A stretch of 64,000 nucleotides of DNA. It comes from CAVSRC01 sp963830205 (GTDB taxonomy: Bacteria; Pseudomonadota; Alphaproteobacteria; Rhizobiales; Kaistiaceae). This document shows positions 9,207 through 18,766 of the stretch, piece by piece. The first letter of the stretch is position 1. Each line of letters starts with the position of its first letter. A program made the translations under genes and the position numbers. The stretch covers positions 67,475 through 131,474 of the forward strand of contig CAWHLP010000015.1 of the NCBI GenBank assembly GCA_963830205.1, written 5' to 3'. The notes beneath the pieces were generated by a model. The model saw only the letters and a list, made by a program, of their open reading frames with translations. It ran no database searches and was not told the DNA's origin.

Positions 9207-11378
9207 TCAATAGAGCTTCTGCATCTGGCTCTGGACCGATCCCGCCACCTGTCCGCAGGGGACGCTGGGCGTGACCGTTGCCGTCGAACCGGAGAACAGC
9301 GTGAACCAGTCCGGCCCCATGGGTCCGAGCGAGTCACGCGCCGGGATTTCCGACTGCTGCCACAGGTCGTGGGTCCAGCCGAACTCGAACTTGACTGCGG
9401 ACTGGAAGACGATCGGGATCACTTTGGTCGAGCCCTTGGGCATCGATTCAGGCAGCTTCACCCCGGCCGTGTTGTAGAGGACGCCCTTGATGGTCGTGGT
9501 GGGGACATCCTTGGTGTTGTGGAACGGTCCCGAGACGGTCTGCGCCGGGAAGACGTTCTTGAACTGGATGCCGAGGTCGGCGTAGCAGTCCCCTTTGAAC
9601 AGGCTTGTCGGGTCGCGGTCGTATTGCGTGCGCGTGACGGCGATCATCGCCAGCGGCGGCTGGTAGATCGCGCCGTGCGCTGGCTTGGCGTGGATGCCGG
9701 CCGGCAGACAGAGCGGCTCGCGGCCGTTCTGGTGGGCCTCCTCGGTGCCGACGCAGCCGGGCGTGTCGTTGGACTTCTTGAGGTTGTCGGCGGCCGCGCC
9801 GATGCCCTTCTTCAGTGCGTCCTGGCACGGACCGACGCAGGGGATGCCGGTCTCTTCGGTGATCTGGTCGGCAGCGAGGTCGACAGCGGCATCGACCCCC
9901 TGGTCGATGAGCTGGTTGTAGTTGGGGATGCTCGGCGGCAGGCCGAGGGCAGCCATGCCGGCATTGACGCCGACTTCTGCCACGACACGGCAATCGGAGC
10001 CGTTGCCGCCGACCGCCGAGACCATGGCTTTGCATTGCAGGCCGAACGGCGTGTAGTCCATGACGATGTCGACGGCGATCTTCTTCAGGCCGCTGTAGGT
10101 GTTGCTCACCCAGCCCCACAGGTCGGTGATGCCGCTGCCGGCGGCGTCCACCAGATCGCCGAGCGAGGTGATGTCGTGCCCCTGGCCCTTGTAGGGCGCC
10201 GGGCAGTGTTCGCCGAGCGGATAGAGGCCCTTGATCATGTTGCTCGTGCCCGGGTCATAGCCGGTGATCACGACGCAGCCCCAACGGTTCGGGTCTTCGA
10301 AATCGGGCGGCGTGAACGACACCACCTTGACGTCGAACAAGTAGGGCGGATTGGTGTTGGGCAGGTGCAGCGGCGGCTGCGGCGGCGGCTTCTTGCCGTA
10401 ATAGACCTTGATGACGTTCGACGGCGTACCGGCGAGCACCTTCACGCCGGGCGCGGTGATCGGCACGATGCGGACATAGAAGATGCCGGGGGGCAGCTTG
10501 CGGATCCGCGCCGGGCCCTTGCCGGCGCCGGCGAGCTGCTGAAAGTCGATGGGAACGTCGTGGGCTGAACCCGCGAACTCGCCCGAGGCGACCAGATGCG
10601 GCGGCTTGAAGTCGCTCGGGCTTCCCTTGCCGAAGGCCGGGAAGGGGGCGGTCGCGACCTGCCAGAGGAAGCCGCCGGCGTGGGGGATCTTCTTGACGTC
10701 GCCGGTGAAGCCGACCGTCTGCGAGGCGTCGCCGGGGCTCATCACGATGTCGGTGTCGAGGCGGAACTCGCAGCCGCTGGTGCAGTGATAGAGCCAGGCG
10801 CCATCGGGATAGGCGAGGGTCAGGTTGGCAACCGCGGTGTGGGCGATGGTCAGCCCGCCCGGTCCCGCCGTCTCACTGCCGCCGGGTGCGGGATGGCCGC
10901 CGCTCGGGGCAGTCGGTGTCGCCGTGACCCTGGGGCGGAGGACCGGAACCGGCTTCATCGTCGGGACGACGACTTTCGGCGGCGGAGCGGGCGGCGCCGC
11001 AACGACCACCGGCGCCCGCGGAGCCAGTTTCAGCACCGGTGCCGGCGCGGCGACATCGGCCTTGGCGCAGGTAATGGCGCGGAATCCGCTGCAGTTCGGA
11101 CCATTGCACAGGCGCCCATCGCCGAAGACCAGGGTCGCCACGCCGCGTTGCCCGATATTGGGGTCCATGGCGAAGCGCGCCGCGCTGGTGAAGCCGTTCT
11201 GGCGGCAGAAGAGGTCGGCGGCTGGCTGGCCGCATCCCGTGCCGAAATGGGCGCACCAGTCGAGGCGCACGCCCTTGACGCTCGGGTTGGCGAATGTCTG
11301 CGTGGCAGCGGCCGCGAGGCCGGGCGCGAACAGCGCCGCGGCGGCGACGATAGCTGCAAAGCCGATCTTCCAGGACAT
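9207..11378 (-). CDS. Large secreted Cys-rich protein, unknown function
   Basis: A 723-residue exported protein that I cannot assign to a named family. Residues 1-24 are a signal peptide (FAAIVAAAALFAPGLAAA). Residues about 25-108 form a small Cys-rich domain with WCAHFGTGCGQPAAD, FCRQNGF and GPNCSGFRAITC, a pattern I have seen in other proteobacterial secreted proteins. A Pro-rich linker (about 110-170) leads to a beta-rich middle with WLYHCTSGCEFRLD and FYVRIVPITAPG. The last third has paired cysteines and PNYNQLIDQGVDAAVDLAADQI. A full-length but broken paralogue lies upstream at 11591-13790. The pair separates the gatCA operon from gatB. Confidence 0.75.
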   Translation of the reverse strand: MSWKIGFAAIVAAAALFAPGLAAAATQTFANPSVKGVRLDWCAHFGTGCGQPAADLFCRQNGFTSAARFAMDPNIGQRGVATLVFGDGRLCNGPNCSGFRAITCAKADVAAPAPVLKLAPRAPVVVAAPPAPPPKVVVPTMKPVPVLRPRVTATPTAPSGGHPAPGGSETAGPGGLTIAHTAVANLTLAYPDGAWLYHCTSGCEFRLDTDIVMSPGDASQTVGFTGDVKKIPHAGGFLWQVATAPFPAFGKGSPSDFKPPHLVASGEFAGSAHDVPIDFQQLAGAGKGPARIRKLPPGIFYVRIVPITAPGVKVLAGTPSNVIKVYYGKKPPPQPPLHLPNTNPPYLFDVKVVSFTPPDFEDPNRWGCVVITGYDPGTSNMIKGLYPLGEHCPAPYKGQGHDITSLGDLVDAAGSGITDLWGWVSNTYSGLKKIAVDIVMDYTPFGLQCKAMVSAVGGNGSDCRVVAEVGVNAGMAALGLPPSIPNYNQLIDQGVDAAVDLAADQITEETGIPCVGPCQDALKKGIGAAADNLKKSNDTPGCVGTEEAHQNGREPLCLPAGIHAKPAHGAIYQPPLAMIAVTRTQYDRDPTSLFKGDCYADLGIQFKNVFPAQTVSGPFHNTKDVPTTTIKGVLYNTAGVKLPESMPKGSTKVIPIVFQSAVKFEFGWTHDLWQQSEIPARDSLGPMGPDWFTLFSGSTATVTPSVPCGQVAGSVQSQMQKLY

Positions 11379-11389
11379 GGCGAACTCCT
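11074..11389 (-). repeat. 316-base segment shared with 13486-13801 (copy 1)
   Basis: This segment runs from just upstream of the start codon, through the signal peptide and the Cys-rich domain, of the first secreted-protein gene. By eye it matches 13486-13801 at all but about one base (CCCGTG against CCGGTG). Outside it the two genes diverge sharply, which points to gene conversion or recent partial duplication. Confidence 0.85.
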
Positions 11390-11590
11390 TTGGCTAGAGT
11401 TGCGCCCCCCAACATGCATGCAAGCGAACCGCCAGTACCGGGGAGTGTCGCCTCTCCCGTCGTCACATGGCCCCGACGCTTGGCCGGGCCTTTTCCAGGC
11501 TTGCAGCCCGGATGGTGTGCGGTCACGGCCGGCAGGTCAATGAACCCGGTCACACCGCGCGGGAACGGCCCAGCGCGGTGCTCGCCGATC

Positions 11591-13790
11591 TCAGTTGAAC
11601 GGCTTGGGTAGGATGATCGTCAGCGTGTCCTCGGCCACGAAGCAGGGCCCTTGGCGGTGACCGTCGCCACGCCTTCCGAATAGAGCGCGAACCAGTCGGG
11701 GCCCATGGAGCCGAGCTCGTCGCGCGGTGGTGTGCCCGAGCCCTGCCACAATCCGCGGTCCAGGGGAATCGAACTTGACCGGCGGGCCGAGCACAGGGCG
11801 ACGATGCGCGTGGTGCTCTTGGCCATGGCGAGCGATGGCTTGGTATCGTGGCGCCGAAGAGGCAACCCATGGACGGGCTTGGGTGGATGACTTCGAGGTC
11901 CCGTTCGGGCCGTAGGCGTTGCCGCCGGGGAACTGGTTGTTGACCTCGAAGAGGCGCTCCAGGAAGCATGTCCCCTTGAAGCCGCCGGCGGGATCGGGGT
12001 CGGCATTGGTGCGCGTGATCGCAGCGAGCACGACTGGCGGCTGCGTAGATTGACGCCGGGAGCGGGTTTGGAAGATGATGTTGGGCGACGGGCACAGCGG
12101 CGCGCGGCCGTTCTGATGGGCGCTCGTCCGCGCCGACGCAGCCGGGGGCGGCATCGGCGATGTCTTGAGCATGGTCGCCGGCGACGGCGAAGCCGGCGCG
12201 GAAGCGCGTCGCGGCACGGGCTCTCGCACGGGAAGCCGCGTCGCTTCGGTGAACTTGGTCGGCGGCTAGGTCGATAGCTGCGTCGACGCCCTGGTCGACG
12301 AGCTGATTATAGTTGGGCATGTTCGGGCGGCAGACCGAGCGAGGTCATGCCGGCATCGACGGCGATGACCGCGCCGGCGTGGCAGTATTGACGGCGGTGT
12401 CGCTCGTCGGCGAGCTTCTTCGATCGCCTTGGCGGCGAGTTTGCACTGGATGCCGAAGAACGTGTATTCTCGGTGATCTCGACGGCAAGGTTCTTCAAGC
12501 GCGTTGTACTTGTCGGCGATCCAGTCCCACGCGTCGTGCACTCTGCCTGATCGCCCAATAGAGTGAATCGTCCGGGGGATGTGATCTTGATCCCGCTGCC
12601 TTGGCCTTAGTACGAGGCGGGGCACTTCTTGCCGAGCGGGAAGATCGCCTTGACCACGTGCACTGGTGCTCGGCGCGTAGCCGGTGACGATGATGCAGCC
12701 CCACTGGTTGGGATCCTCGAAGTCCGGCGGCGTCAAGGCGATGATCTTGACGGTGAAGAGCGGCGGGGGCGCGGTGTTGACGATGGTGATGGGCTTCTGC
12801 GGCAAGGGCGCGCCGTAATAGAGGCGGAAGGTATTCGACGGCTGGCCGACGAAGGCCATCGAGCCCGCCTGTGCGAGCGGGAGAATGCGGAAATAGAAGC
12901 TCTCCGGCGGTCCACCGCCGACGCGGTGCTTGCTGCCGATCGGTTTGAGGTCGAGAGAGAAGCGGTCGCGCGTGGCGTCGACCTCGCCGGAGGCGACGAG
13001 CCCGGGGGGATGCAGGTCGGTGGCCGGGTTGTTGGCGAAGGCGGGGAAGCGGCCGTCGCCGCCTGCCAGCGGTAGCCGGTGGCATTGGGCACGGTGGTGA
13101 CGTCGCCGGTCAGGGTGAAGACCTGAATCTTCGTTCTCCGGATTGATCTTCGAGGCCGTCCACTTGCCGAATTCGCATTTCGTGTCGGGACATTCGTAGA
13201 GCTCGGCGCCACCGGGCAGCGCCAGCTTGGGTCCGCCGGGAAGGGCCTGTGCCGGCCCGCCATTCGGCGGCTGGGTCGGGGGCTTCTCACGTGCGATGAC
13301 CGGGCCATGCGGTGCCCCGGGGAAGCTCGGGATGAGGCGGCTCGGCGAACGGCCCGCGCCGCCGGCGCCGGGGCGGGCTGCGGCGGAGGCGCCACGGTCA
13401 CCCTGGCGGGGGCGCGGGGACCGGCTGCGGCAGCAGCGCCCGGGCCGGCGGCTGCGGCGCGATTGCGTCGGGCTTCACGCAACTGATGGCGCGGAATCCG
13501 CTGCAGTTCGGACCATTGCACAGGCGCCCATCGCCGAAGACCAGGGTCGCCACGCCGCGTTGCCCGATATTGGGGTCCATGGCGAAGCGCGCCGCGCTGG
13601 TGAAGCCGTTCTGGCGGCAGAAGAGGTCGGCGGCTGGCTGGCCGCATCCGGTGCCGAAATGGGCGCACCAGTCGAGGCGCACGCCCTTGACGCTCGGGTT
13701 GGCGAATGTCTGCGTGGCAGCGGCCGCGAGGCCGGGCGCGAACAGCGCCGCGGCGGCGACGATAGCTGCAAAGCCGATCTTCCAGGACAT
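11591..13790 (-). pseudogene. Broken paralogue of the secreted Cys-rich protein
   Basis: A second copy of the 9207-11378 gene, in the same orientation. The N-terminal 100 residues are essentially identical to the first copy. Later parts are diverged but recognisable and are scattered over several frames: WGCIIVTGYAPSTSA, NYNQLVDQGVDAAIDLAADQV, the Cys-rich tail and a C-terminus ending ILPKPFN. At least six frame changes are needed to read it through. It may be a true pseudogene, or one hit by the same indel errors seen elsewhere; the high density here favours real decay or very poor local sequence. Confidence 0.75.
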
Positions 13791-13801
13791 GGCGAACTCC
13801 T
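13486..13801 (-). repeat. 316-base segment shared with 11074-11389 (copy 2)
   Basis: Matches copy 1 over the start codon, signal peptide and Cys-rich domain with about one mismatch by eye. The upstream leaders of both genes are only loosely alike, so the high identity stops at the same place on each side. Confidence 0.85.
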
Positions 13802-14070
13802 CGTCAGAGTGCGCCCCCCATCATGCTATGCCAGCGATACCGCATGTGCCGATGGGACGGGATTGCCCGGTGTCGGGACATGGGCCGGGCCTTGCCCGGG
13901 TGCGGCCCTTTGGACCTGCAACCGCCAAAGTGTGCCACATGCGCCCCGAAGGCCAGTGAAGCCGGTCACATCGGGTCCAGGCCGGCGCCCGATCGGGCTC
14001 CACAATCGGGTCGATTCACGGGCTGATCGAGGCTACATAAGGGCCCTCGCCGCACTGGGAATGAGCTCCG

Positions 14071-14370
14071 ATGGATCTGACGCATTTCCGCAAATCGCTT
14101 GAAGGCGACGCCCCGCCGGCTGCGGCTGGCGGCCCGCTCGCCGCGCTCTGGCACCTCGCCAAGGGCGACTGGGACAAGGCGCACACGATCGTCCAGGACG
14201 ATGAGGGCGCGGCCGCCGCCTGGGTCCATGCCCATCTCCACCGGGTCGAGGGCGACGAGGGCAATGCCGGTTACTGGTACGCCCGCGCCGGCAAGCCGCA
14301 TGCGAAGCAACCGCTCGGCGAGGAGTGGGACCTGATCGCCGCGGCCCTGCTGACGGAGGGTGGTCTATGA
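14071..14370 (+). CDS. Small conserved protein coupled to gatB
   Basis: A 99-residue soluble protein, MDLTHFRKSLEGDAPPAA to LIAAALLTEGGL. It is rich in Trp and His (WHLAKGDWDKAH, WVHAHLHRVEGDEGNAGYWYARAG), a pattern that suggests a helical TPR-like fold. I do not recognise a named function. Its stop overlaps the gatB start (ATGA), so the two are translated together; similar small genes occur before gatB in other Rhizobiales. The second half reads like one tetratricopeptide unit, which is inference. Confidence 0.75.
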   Translation: MDLTHFRKSLEGDAPPAAAGGPLAALWHLAKGDWDKAHTIVQDDEGAAAAWVHAHLHRVEGDEGNAGYWYARAGKPHAKQPLGEEWDLIAAALLTEGGL

Positions 14371-15845
14371 GCACACCGGAACGCGCGCCGGGCTCCGGCA
14401 AGCTGATCAAGGGCGCCAGCGGCGACTGGGAGGTGGTGGTGGGCATGGAGGTCCATGCCCAGGTCATCTCGCAGTCGAAGCTGTTCTCGGGCGCCTCCAC
14501 CGCCTTCGGCGGCGCGCCCAATTCCCATGTCAGCCTGGTCGATGCGGCCATGCCCGGCATGCTGCCGGTCTTGAACCGCGAATGCGTGGCGCAGGGGGTG
14601 CGCACCGGGTTGGGGCTCAAGGCCGCGATCAACCTCAAGAGCCGCTTCGAGCGCAAGAACTACTTCTACCCGGACCTGCCGCAGGGCTACCAGATTTCGC
14701 AGTACCAGCAGCCGCTGGTCGGCGAGGGTGTGGTCACCGTCGATGTCGACGGCGGCGACAGCTTCACGGTCGGCATCGAGCGGCTGCATCTGGAGCAGGA
14801 CGCCGGCAAGTCGATCCACGACCAGTCGGCGACGGAGAGCTTCGTCGATCTCAACCGCTCCGGCGTGGCGCTGATGGAGATCGTGTCGAAGCCCGACATC
14901 CGCTCCGCCGACGAGGCCAAGGCCTATCTTGCCAAGCTGCGCTCGATCCTGCGCTATCTCGGCACCTGCGACGGCAACATGGACGAGGGCTCGCTCAAGG
15001 CCGACGTCAACGTCTCGGTGCGCAAGCCCGGCGCCGCCTTGGGCACGCGCTGCGAGATCAAGAACATGAACTCGATCCGCTTCATCGGCGAGGCGATCGA
15101 CTACGAGGCGCGCCGCCAGATTTCGATCCTCGAGGATGGCGGCTCGATCGACCAGGAGACCCGCCGCTTCGATCCCGACCGCGGCGAGACGCGCTCCATG
15201 CGCTCCAAGGAAGAAGCGCACGACTACCGCTATTTCCCCGACCCCGACCTCTTGCCGCTGGAGATCGAGCAGGCTTTCGTGGACGCGCTCGCCGCCGGCC
15301 TGCCGGAACTCCCCGATGCGCGCAAGGCGCGCTTCGTCGCCGATTTCGGCCTCAGCCCCTACGACGCCGGCGTGCTCACCGCCGAGCGCGAGGTCGCCGA
15401 CTATTTCGAGGCGGCGGCCAAAGGCCGCGACGCCAAGGCGGTGGCCAACTGGGTCATCAACGAGCTCACCGGCCGGCTCAACCGGGAAGGGCTCTCGATT
15501 GCCGACAGCCCGGTCTCGGCCGGCCAGCTCGGTTCGATCATCGGCCTCATCGAGGACGGTACCATCTCGGGCAAGATCGCCAAGGACCTCTTCGAGATCG
15601 TCTGGGCGGAGGGCGGCGACCCGGCGACAATCGTCGCGGCGCGCGGCATGAAGCAGGTCACCGACACCGGCGCGATCGAGAAGATCGTCGACGCGATCAT
15701 CGCGGCCAATCCGGACAAGGTCGCCGATGCCAAGGCCAAGCCGCAGGCGATCGGCTGGTTCGTCGGCCAGGTGATGAAGGCGAGCGCCGGCAAGGCCAAC
15801 CCGCAGGCGGTCAACGCGCTGCTCAAGGCGAAGCTCGGGCTGTGA
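14367..15845 (+). CDS. gatB: Asp-tRNA(Asn)/Glu-tRNA(Gln) amidotransferase subunit B
   Basis: The 492-residue GatB, which binds the misacylated tRNA and phosphorylates its carboxyl group before amidation by ammonia from GatA. Diagnostic motifs: WEVVVGMEVHAQ, SLVDAAMPGMLPVLN, YFYPDLPQGYQISQ, DQSATESFVDLNRSGVALMEIVS, and the YqeY-like C-terminal domain ending NALLKAKLGL. It has an N-terminal extension (STPERAPGSGKLIKG) and is read without a frame break. The ATG at 14367 is set by the ATGA overlap with the upstream small gene. Confidence 0.95.
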   Translation: MSTPERAPGSGKLIKGASGDWEVVVGMEVHAQVISQSKLFSGASTAFGGAPNSHVSLVDAAMPGMLPVLNRECVAQGVRTGLGLKAAINLKSRFERKNYFYPDLPQGYQISQYQQPLVGEGVVTVDVDGGDSFTVGIERLHLEQDAGKSIHDQSATESFVDLNRSGVALMEIVSKPDIRSADEAKAYLAKLRSILRYLGTCDGNMDEGSLKADVNVSVRKPGAALGTRCEIKNMNSIRFIGEAIDYEARRQISILEDGGSIDQETRRFDPDRGETRSMRSKEEAHDYRYFPDPDLLPLEIEQAFVDALAAGLPELPDARKARFVADFGLSPYDAGVLTAEREVADYFEAAAKGRDAKAVANWVINELTGRLNREGLSIADSPVSAGQLGSIIGLIEDGTISGKIAKDLFEIVWAEGGDPATIVAARGMKQVTDTGAIEKIVDAIIAANPDKVADAKAKPQAIGWFVGQVMKASAGKANPQAVNALLKAKLGL

Positions 15846-15888
15846 GCGCGGCGTTGATCCCGTCTCACGGGCAGCCGGGCTTGGCCAT

Positions 15889-16820
15889 GTGCATCGCGGG
15901 CCGGCGATGATGCTGGAGGTCGCCGGTCTCAATCCGCTGTTGACGCGCTACGCCGGTCAGCCGTTCAGCCTGTCGGCGTCCGCATTCCTCAAGACCGGCA
16001 GGGACACGGACGGCCGCTACATCGTCGCGGCGCATCCGCTGCGTATCGACGTCGCGCCGTCGGTGCAGCCGCCGAGCCAGCCGCTCATCTCCTGCCTGAT
16101 GGTTACCCAGAACCGGCCGAGGATGGCTGCAGCTCGCCATCGAATGCTTCCGCTGGCAGACGTGGGGGCGCAGGGAGCTGGTGGTCATCGACACCAGCCG
16201 CGATGATCGCCTGGTGAGCTGGATCGCCGGCCTCTCCGACGCCAGCATCAGGGTGGTGCACATGCCGGGCTGCACCGACCGCCTCGGCGACCTGCGCAAC
16301 CTGTCGGTGGAGAAGGCCGGCGGCGACCTGGTCTGCCAGTGGGACGACGACGACCTGCAGCATCCGTGCCGCCTGGAAGTCGCCGCCAAGGCGATGGTCG
16401 CGACCCAGACAAGGGCCTGCATCCTCTTTCGCGAGGTGCTCTGGTTCGTCGCCAAGCAGCGTTTCGCCTTCTTCGAGCGGCGGCCGCAGGAGAACGCCAT
16501 CCTGGTGGAGAAGGGCGCTGCTGCCGAGCTATCCGAGCCTCGCCCGCGGCGAAGACACGCCGGTGATCAAGCAGCTCATCGACACCATGCCGGTGGCGCT
16601 GCTCGATGTCCCCGAGCTCTATCTCTATGTCGCCCACGGCACCAACACCTGGGACCTCCCCCACATGGAGGAGATCTGGCACAAGGCGTCCTTGCAGTTC
16701 GACACCGCGAGCTACAAGGCCGTGTTCGCCGAGCTTTCGCGCTGCTTCCCGCTCATGCCCTACCTCAAGGCCATGCGGGCGACGGCTGCCACGGCCCCGT
16801 CATCGCGCAAGCGGAGCTAG
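15889..16820 (+). pseudogene. Family 2-type glycosyltransferase, two frameshifts
   Basis: Three adjoining frames spell one glycosyltransferase of about 300 residues. Frame 1 (start GTG 15889 or ATG 15907) ends at the nucleotide-binding start LISCLMVTQNRPR. Frame 2 continues LQLAIECFRWQTWGRRELVVIDTS and carries the metal-binding QWDDDDLQHPCRLE typical of GT-A enzymes. Frame 3 starts about 16520 (PSYPSLARGEDTPVIKQLID) and ends LPYLKAMRATAA near 16820. Breaks fall near 16122 and 16520. The acceptor is unknown. It may be intact in the organism, as other genes here show similar single-base breaks. Confidence 0.7.
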
Positions 16821-16830
16821 GGGCCTTCCT

Positions 16831-17561
16831 CTACCCTGCTCGAACAAGCTTGAGGGGGCGAAGTCGGATGCCAGAAAAGGCAAACAGGCCCACCAGTCCC
16901 GGGCCTAGTAGCCAAAGCGTGGCCGGAAGGGGCACCGGGGCGACTTCGGAGAAAAGGGTCGCGTCTGTCGCGTAGCTGCCGTTCCCCGAGATAAGCACTC
17001 GGCGGGAGCTAGGGCTCCCGTGTTTCCGTACAGCTGCATGATATCGATGCCGAGGAAGGTGACTGCGCTCCAATCGAAGCCACCTGCGCCGATCGCAAGC
17101 AGGCTTCCCGTGGTGGTGGCTTCGTGGCCGGAACTGTCGAGCGCCACGAGATCGGTTGGGTAAGAGCCGGCGTTAGGGTCTGTGATAGTGGCGCGGCTGA
17201 GCACGAAGCTGTCGTATGACGACAAGTCGGCCAGGCCGGAGAGGCCGATCCGGGCTCGCCAGAAAGGGTTCCCGGCTGGATCCCCCGTATTGACCGGGGT
17301 GTTGACAGTAAAGTGCACATAGGGAAGGCCACCGCTGGTGGCGTCACCAGTCGTATGGCTGTCCACAGTAAAGGTGGTGAGTGAATCAAGTGGGCTGAAC
17401 GCAGCGACCTGGTCTTGGGTCAGGGTTAGCGTCAGCGCCGGGGACGGCGACGGAAGAAGCAACAGCAACAGCAGCAGGAGTGCTGCACAGAGCCCGCTGG
17501 ATTTCCTCAACCTGGCAGTCAGCGTCAATGCGTTTATGACGGGCCAAATCTTGCTATTCAC
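16831..17561 (-). CDS. VPLPA-CTERM sorting-domain exported protein, frameshifted as sequenced
   Basis: An exported protein with an exosortase-type sorting signal. From a GTG at 17561, with a strong purine-rich site just upstream, it reads an N-terminal hydrophobic signal with a run of ten leucines, then a secreted domain (TFTVDSHTTGD, DSFVLSRATITDP, VTFLGIDIMQLYGN). Near 17010 the frame shifts; the other frame gives FSEVAPVPLPATLWLLGPGLVGLFAF and a basic tail ending LVRAG. VPLPA, a membrane helix and Arg/Lys is the VPLPA-CTERM form of the PEP-CTERM tail, cut by exosortase. No exosortase gene is in this window. The surface role is unknown. Confidence 0.7.
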
Positions 17562-18327
17562 AACGGTCCCCCCCCCATGCGCACGCAAACAAAAGCACTA
17601 TACAAGGTGAACACGCGGTAGTTGCTGAGTCAACCCCCGCCGCGGCCGCAAAGTGCTTGCGTCATATCTGAACGTCTTGACACGGACCTCGCTGCGATCG
17701 CGGTTTGCCTTTGAGTTACCGCCACCGGTCCTCGGCTCGCTCCACATCGGTTCGCATGCCCAAAGGTTGCCCTGAGCAGCCGAAGGCGGAGCAGGGCGGG
17801 TCAGCCCGTAGTTTGGGTCAGGCGCGCGCGCCGCCATCCGGACGGTCGCTCCGTCGGTGGGTTGCGCGCCTCCGGCGGTAACGCGCCCCACGGATACGCC
17901 GCCGCGAAATAAATCTATCCCCGCCCCCTCAACCCCATGAGAAGATGCGCTTGTCCGCTCCCGCAAGGGGTCCCGTGTCGACCGGAACGTCGTGGGGGGA
18001 GCGGAGCGGCGCCCCCGCTCGGGAGAGGTTTCCGACCTGTCCCAACCGGGGCGATCCCGGCGGGACCGTCGGCACTACGACCGGCCGCCGAAAGGCTTGA
18101 ACCCAGCGCCAATGCTGGGCGTAGAGCCCGCCGGGAAACGGAGAAGAAAATCGCCGCGCGGGCGCTCGCGTCGAGTGCCCCAGAGTTTCGCGGAGTAACC
18201 GCACGGCGTTCGCCGGGCGCCCGCCATCCCCGTCTCCAGCAAGAGGCGGGGGAGAAGGACAGAGGACGGGACGGACAAACCAGCAAACCCCGGAGCGGGA
18301 CCGCTCGCGGGAACGGAGGTGCATGCC
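17562..18327. other. Gene-poor region containing a dispersed repeat
   Basis: No convincing gene in 766 bases. It has an A+T-richer leader near 17570-17660, then GC-rich sequence, then the dispersed repeat annotated at 17916-18231. The open frames here read as Arg/Pro/Gly-rich shadow protein. Confidence 0.5.
17916..18231 (+). repeat. Dispersed ~310-base repeat, copy A
   Basis: Matches, in reverse orientation, the segment 55735-56043. Shared landmarks in order are CCCCGTGTCGACCGGAAC-like sequence, CCGGCGGGACCGTCGGCAC, ACGACCGGCCGCCGAAAGG, GCTTGAACCCAGCGC, the GCTGGGCGTAGAGC hairpin half, and CGCGGAGTAACCGCACGGC. By eye identity is about 85 percent with small gaps. It has no coding frame common to both copies. 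Confidence 0.75.
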
Positions 18328-18395
18328 ATGAAGGTCGATCGTGCCAGGCAGGGCTGGGCGAGGAAGACGGCGAGCCGCCGCCGCCGCCGCTGCCG

Positions 18396-18719
18396 GTGCG
18401 GACAGGCGAGGACGCCGAGAGCGAGCGGGCGGCGGCCTGGCTGCGGGCGCAGGTGCCGGAAGTGCAAGACTTCGCCCGCCGGCTCGCCATCGCCAACAGC
18501 TTCGCCATGTGGAAGGACTGCCCGCGCGATGCCTGCCGGCGCGTGCGCCTCTGTCGCGGCGATGATGTCGCCTGCTTCGACGAGCGCCGGGGCGAGCTGA
18601 CGCGCCTGATCCTCCAGTACGTCGTCATGCTGCTGGTCACCGCCGACATCAGCTCGGAGGCGTTCTACGACTATCTCGATGCTGCCAGCGAGGCGGGCGA
18701 CGAAGAGACGCCGGCGTGA
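18396..18719 (+). CDS. Small Cys-motif protein, unknown function, start uncertain
   Basis: About 107 residues from the GTG at 18396. The frame is clearly coding: AWLRAQVPEVQDFARRLAIA, then a Cys cluster CPRDACRRVRLCRGDDVACF, then a helix ELTRLILQYVVMLLVTADIS. Similar CPxxxCRRxxxC motifs occur in short rhizobial proteins of unknown role. The best ribosome site (GGAGG before ATG 18328) is in a different frame, so either the gene starts at 18328 with a frameshift near 18340-18390, or it starts at the GTG. It begins just after the dispersed repeat. Confidence 0.55.
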   Translation: MRTGEDAESERAAAWLRAQVPEVQDFARRLAIANSFAMWKDCPRDACRRVRLCRGDDVACFDERRGELTRLILQYVVMLLVTADISSEAFYDYLDAASEAGDEETPA

Positions 18720-18766
18720 TGACGGTCCCGGCGGTCGCGGCGAGCAACCGGTGCGGCGGCGCGCCG

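Noticed and set aside
17598..17966. A 122-codon minus-strand frame beside the dispersed repeat
   Set aside because: No motif, start context or coding bias, and it runs into the repeat.
16920..18231. Composite transposon bounded by the two dispersed repeats
   Set aside because: The copies are 37.5 kb apart with essential housekeeping genes between them, and no active transposase is seen.
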